This document shows, piece by piece, positions 42,759 through 50,572 of a stretch of 64,000 bases of DNA. Every line of letters starts with the position of its first letter. Position 1 is the stretch's first letter. A program made the position numbers and the translations under genes. The DNA is from Chloracidobacterium validum. Lineage in GTDB: Bacteria; Acidobacteriota; Blastocatellia; Chloracidobacteriales; Chloracidobacteriaceae. The notes below the pieces were generated by a model, which saw nothing but the letters and a program-made list of their open reading frames with translations, did not search any database and was not told the DNA's origin. The stretch is taken from NCBI RefSeq assembly GCF_018304825.1, contig NZ_CP072648.1, positions 1,781,501-1,845,500 of the forward strand. Direction: 5' to 3'.

Positions 42759-44177
42759 ATGCCCGACCGCGAATCTCGTTCGTTTGAACCGGACACGATA
42801 CCCACCAAAATGCTGGGTGGCTCAACGGAAAATACAACCCGTCGTCCTGATGAAAGCGACGATGACATCGCGGCCGCCATTGACGAACTCATCCATCCAA
42901 CCGGAGCCTTTCCACCGCCGTCGCTCGAAGACCAACTCGCCGCCGAGCGGCGGACCGAAGCCGAACTCAAAGGCATGTTTGGCTCGATTGTCTGGGAGTT
43001 TCTCGAACCCGTTGGACTCTCGCTTTACACGCTGGCGGATTACGTCGCTCGCGCCGGTAACGCCTCTGATCAAAGCCGGGTCGTGAAGGGGACAGTGGAT
43101 GCCTGCGTTGGTGCGCTGCGTCCGCTCATCAAGGCATCGGAAACCATTCAGTACCATGACATCCTTGATGTGTTGAAGGGTATCGAGCGTCCACTGCTTG
43201 AAGTTCGGGTGGGAAAGCGAACCCTCACGCAACGCGACACCAAGAACCTGACGCGCGATTTCAATGAGTTGCGTCGCCTCATTCGCCAGAGTCTGGCGTC
43301 AGAGCCGGTTTCAGCCCCAACCGCGTCCAATGAAGCCATCGCGCCCACGCCCCACATTGCCGATGTCGCGGGGTATTTCAAGACGATTGACCCGGTCAAC
43401 CTACAACGCCTGCATGCGGCGGGCATTACGCGGCTGGGCGATATTGGCACAGCGTCAGCGTATGAGCTGGCGACGGCGGCCGGGATTCCCGTCACAGTCG
43501 CTGAACAGGTCAAGGCCTGTGCTTTCCGGGCAATTTTGGAAAACGCTGCCGTGCTGCCACCTAATCTGCCCGATAGCCCATCGGCCGCCGTGCCGAGCAG
43601 TCCCGCCCCCAGCAACCTCGCGCCCGGCAGTTCGTCGGGCAGCAGTCCACCGGGCAATGTCGCGGGTGGGCTGCTTGGCAGCGCATCGGCAACTGAGCCA
43701 ATGGATGGACTACCGCCATCACTTGACCTCAGCGGTGAGTTTGCAGCCTTCGATGGTGAACAGGCCATCACAGAAGCGCGTCGGTTGTCGCATTTACGGG
43801 AACTCATCCAGCAGGAAGGCGCGCGGTATAGCCAGGCTGGGGCGCGCTTGAGCGTTGAGTTTCACCGCGCCCACCGCGCCCTTTTGCAGCTCCGGGCCGA
43901 ACACAACCGGCTTCGGGGCGAGGTAGAGTTTCACCGCGAGGAACTCCGCTCGCTTCTTGACGCACCGCCATCCGGTAGCGAGTCGGAAGATGCCCACAAA
44001 GCCCTGATGGCCGCGGTCCAGCAGACGCTCGACACCCTTACGGCGGCCATCAAAAAGTCTAACCTGTTTGCTCAACAACTCACGGAAGCCCTTACGGAAG
44101 CCCGCGAGCTGCTGGGCGAGGTCAACGAACTCCGGCGCAAGCGTCGTCCGCGGCGGGGTGATGCCCGCGAGCCGTAG
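42759..44177 (+). CDS. Coiled-coil / HhH-like protein of unknown function
   Basis: About 472 residues. No family recognised. Residues ~1-60 are polar; ~60-190 are helical (ERRTEAELKGMFGSIVWEFLEPVG, VVKGTVDACVGALRPLIKASET). Residues ~215-260 contain a helix-hairpin-helix-like unit (LQRLHAAGITRLGDIGTASAYELATAAGIPVTVAEQVKAC), as in DUF4332-type or nucleotide-excision HhH segments, hinting at DNA or protein binding. After a Pro/Ser/Gly linker the last ~150 residues look like a coiled coil (HRAHRALLQLRAEHNRLRGEVEFHREEL). Begins 11 bp after the cyclophilin stop; the longer frame to 42621 is inside that gene. Likely the third gene of the fmdB-ppi run. Confidence 0.72.
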   Translation: MPDRESRSFEPDTIPTKMLGGSTENTTRRPDESDDDIAAAIDELIHPTGAFPPPSLEDQLAAERRTEAELKGMFGSIVWEFLEPVGLSLYTLADYVARAGNASDQSRVVKGTVDACVGALRPLIKASETIQYHDILDVLKGIERPLLEVRVGKRTLTQRDTKNLTRDFNELRRLIRQSLASEPVSAPTASNEAIAPTPHIADVAGYFKTIDPVNLQRLHAAGITRLGDIGTASAYELATAAGIPVTVAEQVKACAFRAILENAAVLPPNLPDSPSAAVPSSPAPSNLAPGSSSGSSPPGNVAGGLLGSASATEPMDGLPPSLDLSGEFAAFDGEQAITEARRLSHLRELIQQEGARYSQAGARLSVEFHRAHRALLQLRAEHNRLRGEVEFHREELRSLLDAPPSGSESEDAHKALMAAVQQTLDTLTAAIKKSNLFAQQLTEALTEARELLGEVNELRRKRRPRRGDAREP

Positions 44178-44191
44178 CCGCGCGCGCCGGT

Positions 44192-44926
44192 TCAGGCTGG
44201 CGCGAGATGGCGCTGCCGAACGGCTTCGTAAAGCACCACGCCTGCGGCCACCGACACATTCAGCGACGTAATCTGCCCAAGCAGTGGGAGCGAAACGACC
44301 AGGTCGCAGCGCTCCCGTACGAGTCGGCGCATGCCCTTCCCTTCGCTACCCAGCACGATGGCGGTTGGCAGCGTGAAGTCCCAGGCTGTGTAAGGGCGTT
44401 CTCCATCGCGCTCGACGCCGACAATCCAGATGTCGCGCCGGCGGAGCGCATCCAGCGCCGTTGCCAAGTTGACGACACGCGCCACTGGCAGGTATTCCGT
44501 TGCGCCCGCTGAAGCCTTGACAACGGTATCCGTCAGTCCGGCGGCGTGGTGTTCCGGGATGATGACGGCGCGCGCTCCGGCACACTCCGCCGTACGGATG
44601 ACGGCTCCCAGGTTGTGGGGGTCTTCGACTTGGTCAAGCACCACAAACAGGGGCTTGTCGGTGGCGCTGGCAAGTACGTCTTCCAAATCGGCATATTCGA
44701 CCGGCGCGACAAAGGCCGCCACGCCCTGGTGATTGGCCCGGTGGGTGACAGTGTCGAGCCGAACCCGATCAACTTCGACTAGCGGCACACCGGCTTGGCG
44801 CGTCAGCGCGCGCAGTTCGTCCAGACGGTTTGGCTTGCCGCCGCGCGCAACCAGCACTTCGCGCACGCGCCGCCGCCCGCTACGTAGCGCCTCAAGGACT
44901 GGTGATACGCCATAGATAACCGACAT
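44192..44926 (-). CDS. rlmB: 23S rRNA (guanosine-2251-2'-O)-methyltransferase RlmB (TrmH family)
   Basis: 244 residues, SPOUT-class methyltransferase that modifies the 23S rRNA P-loop region. N-terminal substrate-binding domain (VIYGVSPVLEALRSGRRRV) and the C-terminal trefoil-knot domain with motif 1 LDQVEDPHNLGAVIRTAECAG (with catalytic N/R), motif 2 IVLGSEGKGM and motif 3 LPLLGQITSLNVSVAAGVVLYEA. All are intact. Convergent with the coiled-coil gene; divergent from the beta-propeller gene at 45105 with a 178-bp shared upstream region. Confidence 0.96.
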   Translation of the reverse strand: MSVIYGVSPVLEALRSGRRRVREVLVARGGKPNRLDELRALTRQAGVPLVEVDRVRLDTVTHRANHQGVAAFVAPVEYADLEDVLASATDKPLFVVLDQVEDPHNLGAVIRTAECAGARAVIIPEHHAAGLTDTVVKASAGATEYLPVARVVNLATALDALRRRDIWIVGVERDGERPYTAWDFTLPTAIVLGSEGKGMRRLVRERCDLVVSLPLLGQITSLNVSVAAGVVLYEAVRQRHLAPA

Positions 44927-45104
44927 GCTCTCTTTTTCCTTTGCTGTTTCGATTCAAAGGCAACGGGATGGTGACGCGGCCTATCAACGCAAGTTACAGA
45001 CGACTGGACTATCCGCGCAAGACGGTGCCAGTTCCATTGCCGGGCTACTTTCGTTAGGGTAGCGCCAGCAAGCTCCAGCCACCTTGAGCGAGGATCGCCC
45101 ACCG

Positions 45105-46199
45105 ATGTATCACCGCCTGACCGTTCTTTGTTCTGCTCTGATGTTGGTCATGTTCATGGCCTGTTCTTCCAGCCAGCCCGTTTTGCCGGCGGTAGCAGCG
45201 CCGCCCCCGAATCCCACAGCGCCCAAAAGGGCCGAAACGCCGAAGTCCGCCGGCGGAACCGTTGCCGGACTCAAGCTCGTCAAGAAAATGACCGTCCCGG
45301 CCGGGCCGAAGTCCCTGCGGGTGCTACCTGATGGCAAGCGGGTCATGACGTGCAATTTGTATGGCTACCAAGTGACGTTCATTGATGCCAAGACCTATGA
45401 GATTCTCAAGAAAGTGCCGGTTGGGGGTGAACCGGTTGAGTGTACCTTTACCAAGGGCGGCAAATACGCCTGGGTCTCGCTGTATGGCAGTGAGCGGGTC
45501 GGGGTTACGAGTTTTGTCGTGGTGATTGACACCGAGACGTACCAAATCGTGGCCCGCATCCCGGCTGGGCGGGTTCCGAAAGTGGTCGCCGAAAGCCCGG
45601 ACGGCAAGTGGGTTTATGCGGCGAACTGGCTCTCTGAGTCCATCACGGTCATGGACGCCGAGAAACTCACCAAAGTCAAGGATGTGCCGGTTGGACGGGT
45701 GCCGCGTGGCATTTGCTTTGCCCCGGATGGCAAGCTGGCCTATGTCTGCATCATGGGCGGACATAGTTTGGCTGTGATTGATGTCGAAAACGGTCATCAG
45801 AAAATCCGCGACATTGAAACCGGCTACAATCCGCGCCACGTGTGCGTCTCGCAGGATGGCAAGCTGCTCTATGTGGCGCTCAACGCCTCTGGGACGCTCA
45901 TCAAGATTGATCGGGCGAGCGAGACGATTATTGGACGCGCCAAGACCGGCACGCAGGCGCGGTCAACGTCCCTTTCCGTAGATGACCGCTATGCGTTCGT
46001 CTGCAACTACGAGGACAATAACCTGGGCGTTGTTGACTTAGAGCAGATGAAACAACTTTTTACGGTCAAAACTGACGTGCACCCGATTGGCGTGACGACC
46101 ATGCCGGATGGCAAGCACGTCTGGGTCTCGAACTACCGTCCGAGTACGGTGTACGTGTTTGAGATTGAGTATGCCGGTGAGCCGGCAGGCGGGAGCTAG
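45105..46199 (+). CDS. YVTN beta-propeller lipoprotein
   Basis: 364 residues. Signal and lipobox MFMACSS (Cys ~21), then a ~35-residue Pro/Ala-rich linker, then a propeller of YVTN-type repeats, recognisable as DGKRVMTCNLYGYQVTFIDAKTYEILKKV, GGKYAWVSLYGSERV, DGKWVYAANWLSESI, DGKLAYVCIMGGHS and DGKLLYVALNASG. Seven units can be counted. Probably an envelope-located protein-binding or electron-transfer scaffold. The frame opens at 45084 with TTG; the ATG at 45105 with GAGGA ten bases upstream and a normal signal peptide is preferred. Divergent from rlmB. Confidence 0.9.
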   Translation: MYHRLTVLCSALMLVMFMACSSSQPVLPAVAAPPPNPTAPKRAETPKSAGGTVAGLKLVKKMTVPAGPKSLRVLPDGKRVMTCNLYGYQVTFIDAKTYEILKKVPVGGEPVECTFTKGGKYAWVSLYGSERVGVTSFVVVIDTETYQIVARIPAGRVPKVVAESPDGKWVYAANWLSESITVMDAEKLTKVKDVPVGRVPRGICFAPDGKLAYVCIMGGHSLAVIDVENGHQKIRDIETGYNPRHVCVSQDGKLLYVALNASGTLIKIDRASETIIGRAKTGTQARSTSLSVDDRYAFVCNYEDNNLGVVDLEQMKQLFTVKTDVHPIGVTTMPDGKHVWVSNYRPSTVYVFEIEYAGEPAGGS

Positions 46200-46359
46200 A
46201 CTTGGGGTACGGGTTGCCGTGGGGCTGAGGGTTGGCCATTCGTGAAGTTGGTTTCCGGTTGGGGGAGGTTCTGGGAACGATGTAAGGATGCCCGACCTTT
46301 TCAGGGCTACCTGCCGGGAGCGCGCGTTCGTCATCGCATGCGAGCGCAGGCAACACGGA
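46200..46359. other. Short spacer, likely decayed end of a WYL gene
   Basis: The 160 bp between the beta-propeller stop and the recognisable end of the WYL remnant have no gene I can support. The frame of the remnant continues here without family resemblance, so the original stop was probably lost by mutation. Confidence 0.35.
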
Positions 46360-46617
46360 TGGCTTCTCCCGAAGCGAATCCGGCGGGAGCACTTCAATTT
46401 CCGGCAGCCAACCAAGCACGAACCGCTCCAGCCCCGCCCGCCAGCGACGGGTCATCTCAATCGTCACCGATTCGTCCTGCTGCGCTGTTTTTGGGGAGTA
46501 TTCAATCACCCTTTGGGTCAGATGGAACGTCCGTTCCGTGAACATGCGCGCCGTCACCCCAAACGTCCGCAGCCGAACGGTTACCGGCGCGCCGTGAATG
46601 CCGTTGAAGCAATTGTT
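46360..46617 (-). pseudogene. WYL-domain regulator, C-terminal fragment (left half)
   Basis: In the minus frame downstream of 46617 the protein reads NNCFNGIHGAPVTVRLRT, then FHLTQRVIEYSPKTAQQ, MTRRWRAGLERFVLGWLPE and IEVLPPDSLREK, which is the C-terminal (WCX) part of WYL-domain transcriptional regulators. It lacks the N-terminal half, which is found at 48445-48741 on the same strand across the restriction-modification genes. The natural start, promoter and stop are missing, so this half is not expressed as a functional protein. WYL proteins commonly regulate phage defence and DNA damage genes. Confidence 0.7.
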
Positions 46618-46625
46618 GGCCTGCC
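46615..46625. repeat. Left imperfect inverted repeat of the inserted block
   Basis: GTTGGCCTGCC at the left edge of the AT-rich block is the inverse of GGCAGGCTAAC at 48366-48376, with 10 of 11 positions matching. It lies at the point where the WYL gene reading stops. Confidence 0.45.
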
Positions 46626-46642
46626 TTTCTGAATCCAAGTGG

Positions 46643-46648
46643 TATAAT
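46643..46648 (+). promoter_or_regulatory. Consensus -10 element (TATAAT), probably leaderless start
   Basis: TATAAT ends seven bases before the ATG at 46655, so transcription should begin at or next to that ATG and give a leaderless mRNA; no Shine-Dalgarno is present. A weak -35 candidate (TTGGCC at 46616) lies 21 bases upstream, too far for a good pair; the inverted repeat overlaps it. Confidence 0.5.
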
Positions 46649-46654
46649 ACAGTG

Positions 46655-47437
46655 ATGGATAAAAACAATTTTCTGGCCGCACTTCAAGAGGAAGCGAAAG
46701 CGTTTAATTCAGCAGTGTCCACTCAAGGCGGCGACTGGATTATCAAGGGGTTTATCGATATAGCTAGGAATATTTACACTATTTCAGTGGACACAAAAGT
46801 TATCTCAAAAATCATGGAGCTTTTGCTGTTCCCGAAACTTGCGCATTTCGCCGAAAAACATGGTTTCAAAATGGTCTTACCAGAACAGCAGAACTTCTAT
46901 CCAGATATAAGTTTTGTGGACGATGACGGCCGTCGTTTTGCGCTTGACTTGAAAAGCACTTATAGAATTGATAGCAACCGTGTGAATGGTATGACACTTG
47001 GGGCCTTTACCGGATATTTCCGGGAAAGAGATAGCAAAAAAAACGTAACCTTTCCGTACGGTTCCTATAGAGGTCATTTTGTTCTGGGCATGATTTACTC
47101 AAAGGTAGATGATTTGATTGATGAGCGAAGAAGATATACTATTGATGAACTTGAAAACATTACATCCGTTATCAGAGATTTTCAGTTCTTTGCTCAAGAA
47201 AAATACTGCATTGCATCTGACCATCCAGGAAGTGGTAACACCAAGAATATTGGTTCAGTTACAGAGATTGATAAACTTGTGAGTGGCTCTGGACCATTCG
47301 CCTCATTAGGTGAAAATGTTTTCGATGACTACTGGGTATATTACTTGACCAAAGATATGGCAAGAGCAGCGGAACTTAAGCAACCGCCTTACACCAATTT
47401 GCGTAGTTATTCCAAATACAAAGGTCTGGCAAAGTGA
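46655..47437 (+). CDS. Type II restriction endonuclease, EcoRV family
   Basis: 260 residues (EcoRV has 245). The alignment to EcoRV is clear by eye: VDTKVISKIMELL (EcoRV SDTKVLSTIFEL), AEKHG, LPEQQNFYPD with catalytic Asp84, FALDLKSTY with Asp98 and Lys100 (the PD-(D/E)xK core), and the DNA-recognition loop PGSGNTKNIGS. Recognition of GATATC with blunt cutting is inferred from the family. Codon use is AT-rich, unlike the neighbours. The ATG at 46655 fits the start of the EcoRV family; the frame upstream overlaps the inverted repeat. The next gene, the methylase, overlaps its stop by four bases (GTGA), as in a restriction-modification operon. Confidence 0.93.
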   Translation: MDKNNFLAALQEEAKAFNSAVSTQGGDWIIKGFIDIARNIYTISVDTKVISKIMELLLFPKLAHFAEKHGFKMVLPEQQNFYPDISFVDDDGRRFALDLKSTYRIDSNRVNGMTLGAFTGYFRERDSKKNVTFPYGSYRGHFVLGMIYSKVDDLIDERRRYTIDELENITSVIRDFQFFAQEKYCIASDHPGSGNTKNIGSVTEIDKLVSGSGPFASLGENVFDDYWVYYLTKDMARAAELKQPPYTNLRSYSKYKGLAK

Positions 47438-48375
47438 TTATCCAAGGTCTACCACGCACAGTAAAACAAGTTATTGTCCCCCCGATAAAGTGTCAGGGGA
47501 TTAAAACTAAACTTGTTAAGTTTATCTTGAGCAACATTTCCTGGAACGGCAAAGGGCGGTGGATAGAACCGTTCCTTGGATCAGGCGCAGTATTGTTCAA
47601 TGTTCAGCCAGAGCGCGCATTACTTAATGATGTTAATCCTCATATCATCAGGCTATACCAGATGATTTATGATGGAAGTTTGTCGCCTGAACAAGTTAGG
47701 TTATACTTGACCACGGAAGGTAAAAAATTATTATCAAATGGCGAAGACCATTATTATTTAATCAGAGAATGTTTCAATAGAACTAGGAATCCTTTAGATT
47801 TTATTTTCCTCAACAGGTCATGCTTCAATGGAGTCATGCGTTTTAACAGCAAAGGAGAATTCAATGTCCCGTTTTGTCGTAAGCCGGATCGCTTTCGTCA
47901 ATCCTATATAACCAAGATAGTAAATCAAATCTCTCAGGTACGCAGAATAATGCAAGGCAAAGAGTGGGTGTTTTTCACTGGAGACTGGCGCGAAGTCCTT
48001 AGCAATGTAGATGTAGACGATTTTGTTTATCTTGACCCACCCTACATCGGCAGGCATACAGATTATTATCAAGAATGGTCAGAAGATGACGCAGAAGATT
48101 TAGCAAGAGTTGTTCGAAACTTACCATGTGGTTTCGCATTGTCTATGTGGAAGGAAAACAAGTATCGTCTTAATCAGCATATTGAATTTTACTGGAATGG
48201 ATTGATAGAAAGAACCTTCACTCACTTTTATCATGTGGGCTCAACAGAAAATCTCAGAAACTCAATGGAAGAAGCTTTGTTGATAAAACATGGTTATGAG
48301 ACGGTGCTTATTGAGACTACAAAATCCGATAAGCCCATCCAATTGGAATTTGCTTTACATGAGCAGGCAGGCTAA
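47434..48375 (+). CDS. DNA adenine methyltransferase, D12 class (EcoRV-type partner)
   Basis: 313 residues, N6-adenine methylase that protects the host from the adjacent endonuclease. Motifs: PPIKCQGIKTKLVKFI at the N-terminus, SAM-binding PFLGSGAVLFNV, catalytic VYLDPPYIGRHTDYYQEW (DPPY intact), and a C-terminal LIKHGYETVLIE block. The GIKTKL and DPPYIGRHTDY segments match M.EcoRV. The start is GTG, overlapping the endonuclease stop. AT-rich codon use like the partner. It ends within the right inverted repeat (GGCAGGCTAAC, 48366-48376). Confidence 0.95.
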   Translation: MIIQGLPRTVKQVIVPPIKCQGIKTKLVKFILSNISWNGKGRWIEPFLGSGAVLFNVQPERALLNDVNPHIIRLYQMIYDGSLSPEQVRLYLTTEGKKLLSNGEDHYYLIRECFNRTRNPLDFIFLNRSCFNGVMRFNSKGEFNVPFCRKPDRFRQSYITKIVNQISQVRRIMQGKEWVFFTGDWREVLSNVDVDDFVYLDPPYIGRHTDYYQEWSEDDAEDLARVVRNLPCGFALSMWKENKYRLNQHIEFYWNGLIERTFTHFYHVGSTENLRNSMEEALLIKHGYETVLIETTKSDKPIQLEFALHEQAG

Positions 48376-48376
48376 C
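48366..48376. repeat. Right imperfect inverted repeat of the inserted block
   Basis: GGCAGGCTAAC overlaps the last codons and stop of the methylase gene. It is the 10/11 inverse of GTTGGCCTGCC at 46615-46625. A short chance match inside a coding end is possible, but its position at the edge of the AT-rich block argues for significance. Confidence 0.4.
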
Positions 48377-48444
48377 CTGCGCGGCACCCGACTTGGACTT
48401 CGCGCTCCCTCCGGGCGCGCTCGGCCAAGCAGGCGAGCGCAAAC

Positions 48445-48741
48445 GTTATCCAGATCTTGCTTTAGCGAAAAGTCTGCCGGCCGGTCAAAGGTCTCGTTGG
48501 CAAGTTCAATCTGTTCGATGTGATCGATGGATAGGGAGATGATGCCGGACCGGCGCGAATCAACGCCAAGGGTCTTGAGCATGCCACCTTCTGGGTCGAA
48601 GTACACCGCGTAGGGCGCAAACACCTGCTCTTTCTTTTTCTCATCGGTCAGCGAGCAGTACATGAGCGCCACGTTCCGCCGCCCATACGCGGCGTACGCC
48701 AGCGTTTCAATCGTTTTGGTATGGGTTGCGTAATCCTTCGG
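48445..48741 (-). pseudogene. WYL-domain regulator, central fragment (right half)
   Basis: The minus frame entering from 48741 reads PKDYATHTKTIETLAYAAYG, then RRNVALMYCS, QVFAPYAVYFDPEGGMLK, LSIDHIEQIELANETF and RPADFSLKQDLDN, the WYL domain itself. It ends at 48445, where the restriction-modification block begins; its continuation (NNCFNGIHG...) is at 46617. Upstream a TGA lies in frame at 48742-48744 and no HTH domain is found, so the gene is also broken or truncated at its 5' side. It is a relic split by the insertion. Confidence 0.75.
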
Positions 48742-49050
48742 TCACCAGTGACGTGCCGTAAATCTCGCTAAAAACTGTCCGGCATAGCGCGCGGTAGTTC
48801 CGGGAGTGCGGCTCTCACCTTCTTCAGCAGTGACTCGCCATGCCTGGCAAAGGGACTGCGAAAGGCGGCTCCCCCTAACGCACTGATAACCTTTTGCGAC
48901 AGCAGCAAGGGCATCGTTCCCTACGCACGTGGGAATGAACCGGACTGGGGGGTTCGCTGCGCGTTTCGTGCCAGTTCCTAACCAGAAAGGGACTGACTGC
49001 CAGGCGTAGGGCCGGTTGCGTTCCCTGCTTGCGCTTGTCTGAAAACCCAA
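48742..49050. other. Non-coding stretch with a single CRISPR-like repeat
   Basis: No supportable gene lies between the WYL relic and the terminator at 49051-49070. A single type I-E-like CRISPR repeat is at 48914-48942 (separate entry). Weak look-alikes of its ends (GTTCC at 48974 and GTTCCC at 49020) are at spacings of 58 and 104 bases, not the 61-base period of I-E arrays, so they do not form an array. An open minus frame (48742-49167) across this region is considered spurious. Confidence 0.5.
48914..48942. repeat. Solitary type I-E-like CRISPR repeat
   Basis: The 29 bases have the dyad layout of type I-E repeats: GTTCCC, then ACGCACGT, then GGGAATGAACCG. Read on the minus strand they translate as RFIPTCVGN, the peptide that commonly appears in false ORFs across such arrays. 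No second complete copy at a repeat-spacer period and no cas gene is in the window. It is probably the remnant of an array or a mobilised single repeat. Confidence 0.55.
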
Positions 49051-49070
49051 GGGGCACAAGGTAGTGCCCC
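49051..49070 (-). terminator. Hairpin downstream of the DUF4912 gene
   Basis: Perfect 7-bp arms GGGGCAC (49051-49057) and GTGCCCC (49064-49070) with a six-base loop, 26 bp past the stop of the minus-strand gene at 49097. On that strand it is followed by TTGGGTTTTC, a modest T-rich tail. Confidence 0.55.
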
Positions 49071-49096
49071 TGAAAACAAACGCCTCGGACGCGCGT

Positions 49097-50494
49097 CTAG
49101 CCTCCAAGCAGTGCCAAATCAAAACCCTCCACGGCCGCCAGGTCGCGGAGAATCGCGTCCAGGTCAAAGTACAGCATCCCCAGTCCGCCGCCTGACAACC
49201 GCAAGCTCCCCGGACGCTCCATGCTTGGCAGCCATACCGGCTGCGGAACCGGCTGTGGAACAGGCCGCGCCGCTTCCGGCCGCCGTACCCGCCGCCGCGG
49301 CAACCGCCGCCGCCGCCGCTGCCGCAAGCTCCCTAACTCGCTGCCGGCCGAACTCCCAATCCCAAACCGCTGCAATCCCGGCACATCAAACGTCTCCTCG
49401 TCCTCAATCCAGTCGCTCCATTCAAGCTCCTCGATGATTTCCTCTTCCGATTGACCGTCCGTGACCACATAACCGGCAGCCAACAACTGCTCTACGTTTG
49501 CAAACGCGATCGGCACCCCCCGCGCGGCCAGCCGCGCTAGGTAGGTGTCCCGCAGCAACGCCGGCAAATAGTGCAGCAATGCCTGCGCCGCCAAATCACC
49601 ACCATCCCCCTCAAACACCCCCGCCACCACATCACGGACGGAATCGGGAAGCCGTCGGACGTGATCCGGCGCGAGCGGCAACCCATCGCCCGCCGTAAAG
49701 ATGGCTTCCGCAACGGCCGGCGCAAACCACTCCTCCAGCCGCTCCCGTGGTACGGCAGCCCCATCGGCGCGAAAGCCAGACACTTCCAGCGTCCGGCGAA
49801 AGCGAGTCTGCGAAATGCGATACTCCGGTTGCGGCGGGAGTTCCGGCGCAACCGTCCCACGCGGGGTCTTCTTTTCCGGGGCTGACATCAACCGAATGAA
49901 GCCAAACAGAGGCGAATGTACCCCAAACTCAACCACGTAAGTCCGGTCAGGAAAAACGCTAAACCATTCGCTGCCTTGATACAGCACCGGGTAGTACGTC
50001 TCGGTTTCGCTTTCGCGCTCCGTCACCCGCAACACCGGGCGAAACGTCGCCACTTCTTCCGGCGAAAACAGGTCTTCCACCGAGCGCACTGTCTCCGGCC
50101 GCGCTTCCCAGTACACGAACATCCGAAATGGATCCTGAATCAACGCGGCAATCGCATCTGCTTCATAGTCCTCTGGCAGCGGCGCAAGCTGCGGGGGCGC
50201 GTCAACCTCGACGGACGGACCTTCCGGCATGGCCGAAAGAAACGTCGGGGTTTCCTTGATGGCTGGCGATGCCGCCAGCACATCCGCGACGGCTGTCGTC
50301 AGAAGCGGCTCGGACGCGCCCCCCTGGCCGGCCAGCAAAACCGCTTCCAGGTCGCCGGCCGGTACGGTTGGCTCGCTGTCCGGCGCATCACCGGTTGGCT
50401 CAAGATCCGCTTCGCCAATCACCAACTCCGGCGGGGCGACTTCGGATGCTTCTTGGGATTGGGGCTGGACTGGTTCATCAGGTTGGTTGGCCAT
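49097..50494 (-). CDS. DUF4912 domain protein
   Basis: 465 residues. The first ~125 are acidic and Ala/Pro/Glu-rich (disordered). The core from ~130 is a DUF4912 domain: ALIQDPFRMFVYWEARPETVRSVEDLF (the DPxRMFVYWE signature), WFSVFPDRTYVVEFGVHSPLFGFIRLM. A middle helical part (YLPALLRDTYLARLAARGVPIAFA) and a strongly basic tail segment (RQRRRRRLPRRRVRRPE) follow. The family is of unknown function, often near bacterial envelope polysaccharide or PilZ-type genes. Divergent from the penicillin-acylase gene at 50573. Confidence 0.85.
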   Translation of the reverse strand: MANQPDEPVQPQSQEASEVAPPELVIGEADLEPTGDAPDSEPTVPAGDLEAVLLAGQGGASEPLLTTAVADVLAASPAIKETPTFLSAMPEGPSVEVDAPPQLAPLPEDYEADAIAALIQDPFRMFVYWEARPETVRSVEDLFSPEEVATFRPVLRVTERESETETYYPVLYQGSEWFSVFPDRTYVVEFGVHSPLFGFIRLMSAPEKKTPRGTVAPELPPQPEYRISQTRFRRTLEVSGFRADGAAVPRERLEEWFAPAVAEAIFTAGDGLPLAPDHVRRLPDSVRDVVAGVFEGDGGDLAAQALLHYLPALLRDTYLARLAARGVPIAFANVEQLLAAGYVVTDGQSEEEIIEELEWSDWIEDEETFDVPGLQRFGIGSSAGSELGSLRQRRRRRLPRRRVRRPEAARPVPQPVPQPVWLPSMERPGSLRLSGGGLGMLYFDLDAILRDLAAVEGFDLALLGG

Positions 50495-50572
50495 AGCTAA
50501 GGGATAACTCCTTGGGGTATTTAGGACAATTTGCTATCAAAAGCTGCCGACTCTAGCGCGATTTCTGAAAAC

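Larger units (their letters stand above)
46618..48444. mobile_element. Inserted AT-rich restriction-modification block
   Basis: About 1.8 kb, containing only the EcoRV-like endonuclease and the adenine methylase genes, interrupts a WYL-type regulator gene. The recognisable WYL sequence stops at 46617 and resumes at 48445, with GTT on both sides. Base and codon use (AAA, ATA, TTA rich) differ sharply from the GC-rich surroundings, which indicates recent acquisition. No transposase or integrase is included, so how it moved is unclear. The last ~70 bp (48377-48444) are GC-rich non-coding sequence. Confidence 0.6.

Noticed and set aside
46066-46668. A 200-codon minus-strand ORF covering the left WYL fragment and the beta-propeller end.
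   Set aside because: Only the middle resembles WYL; the first 17 residues derive from the inserted block and the last ~95 run antisense to the beta-propeller gene, so it is a relic and not a gene.
48842-49050. Possible short CRISPR array around the 48914 repeat.
   Set aside because: The GTTCC-like sequences at 48974 and 49020 are too degenerate and at the wrong spacing (58 and 104 bases), so only a single repeat is reported.
48742-49167. A 141-codon minus-strand ORF across the CRISPR-like repeat.
   Set aside because: Its RFIPTCVGN segment is the translation of the repeat itself; the rest has no domain and crosses into the DUF4912 gene end and terminator.
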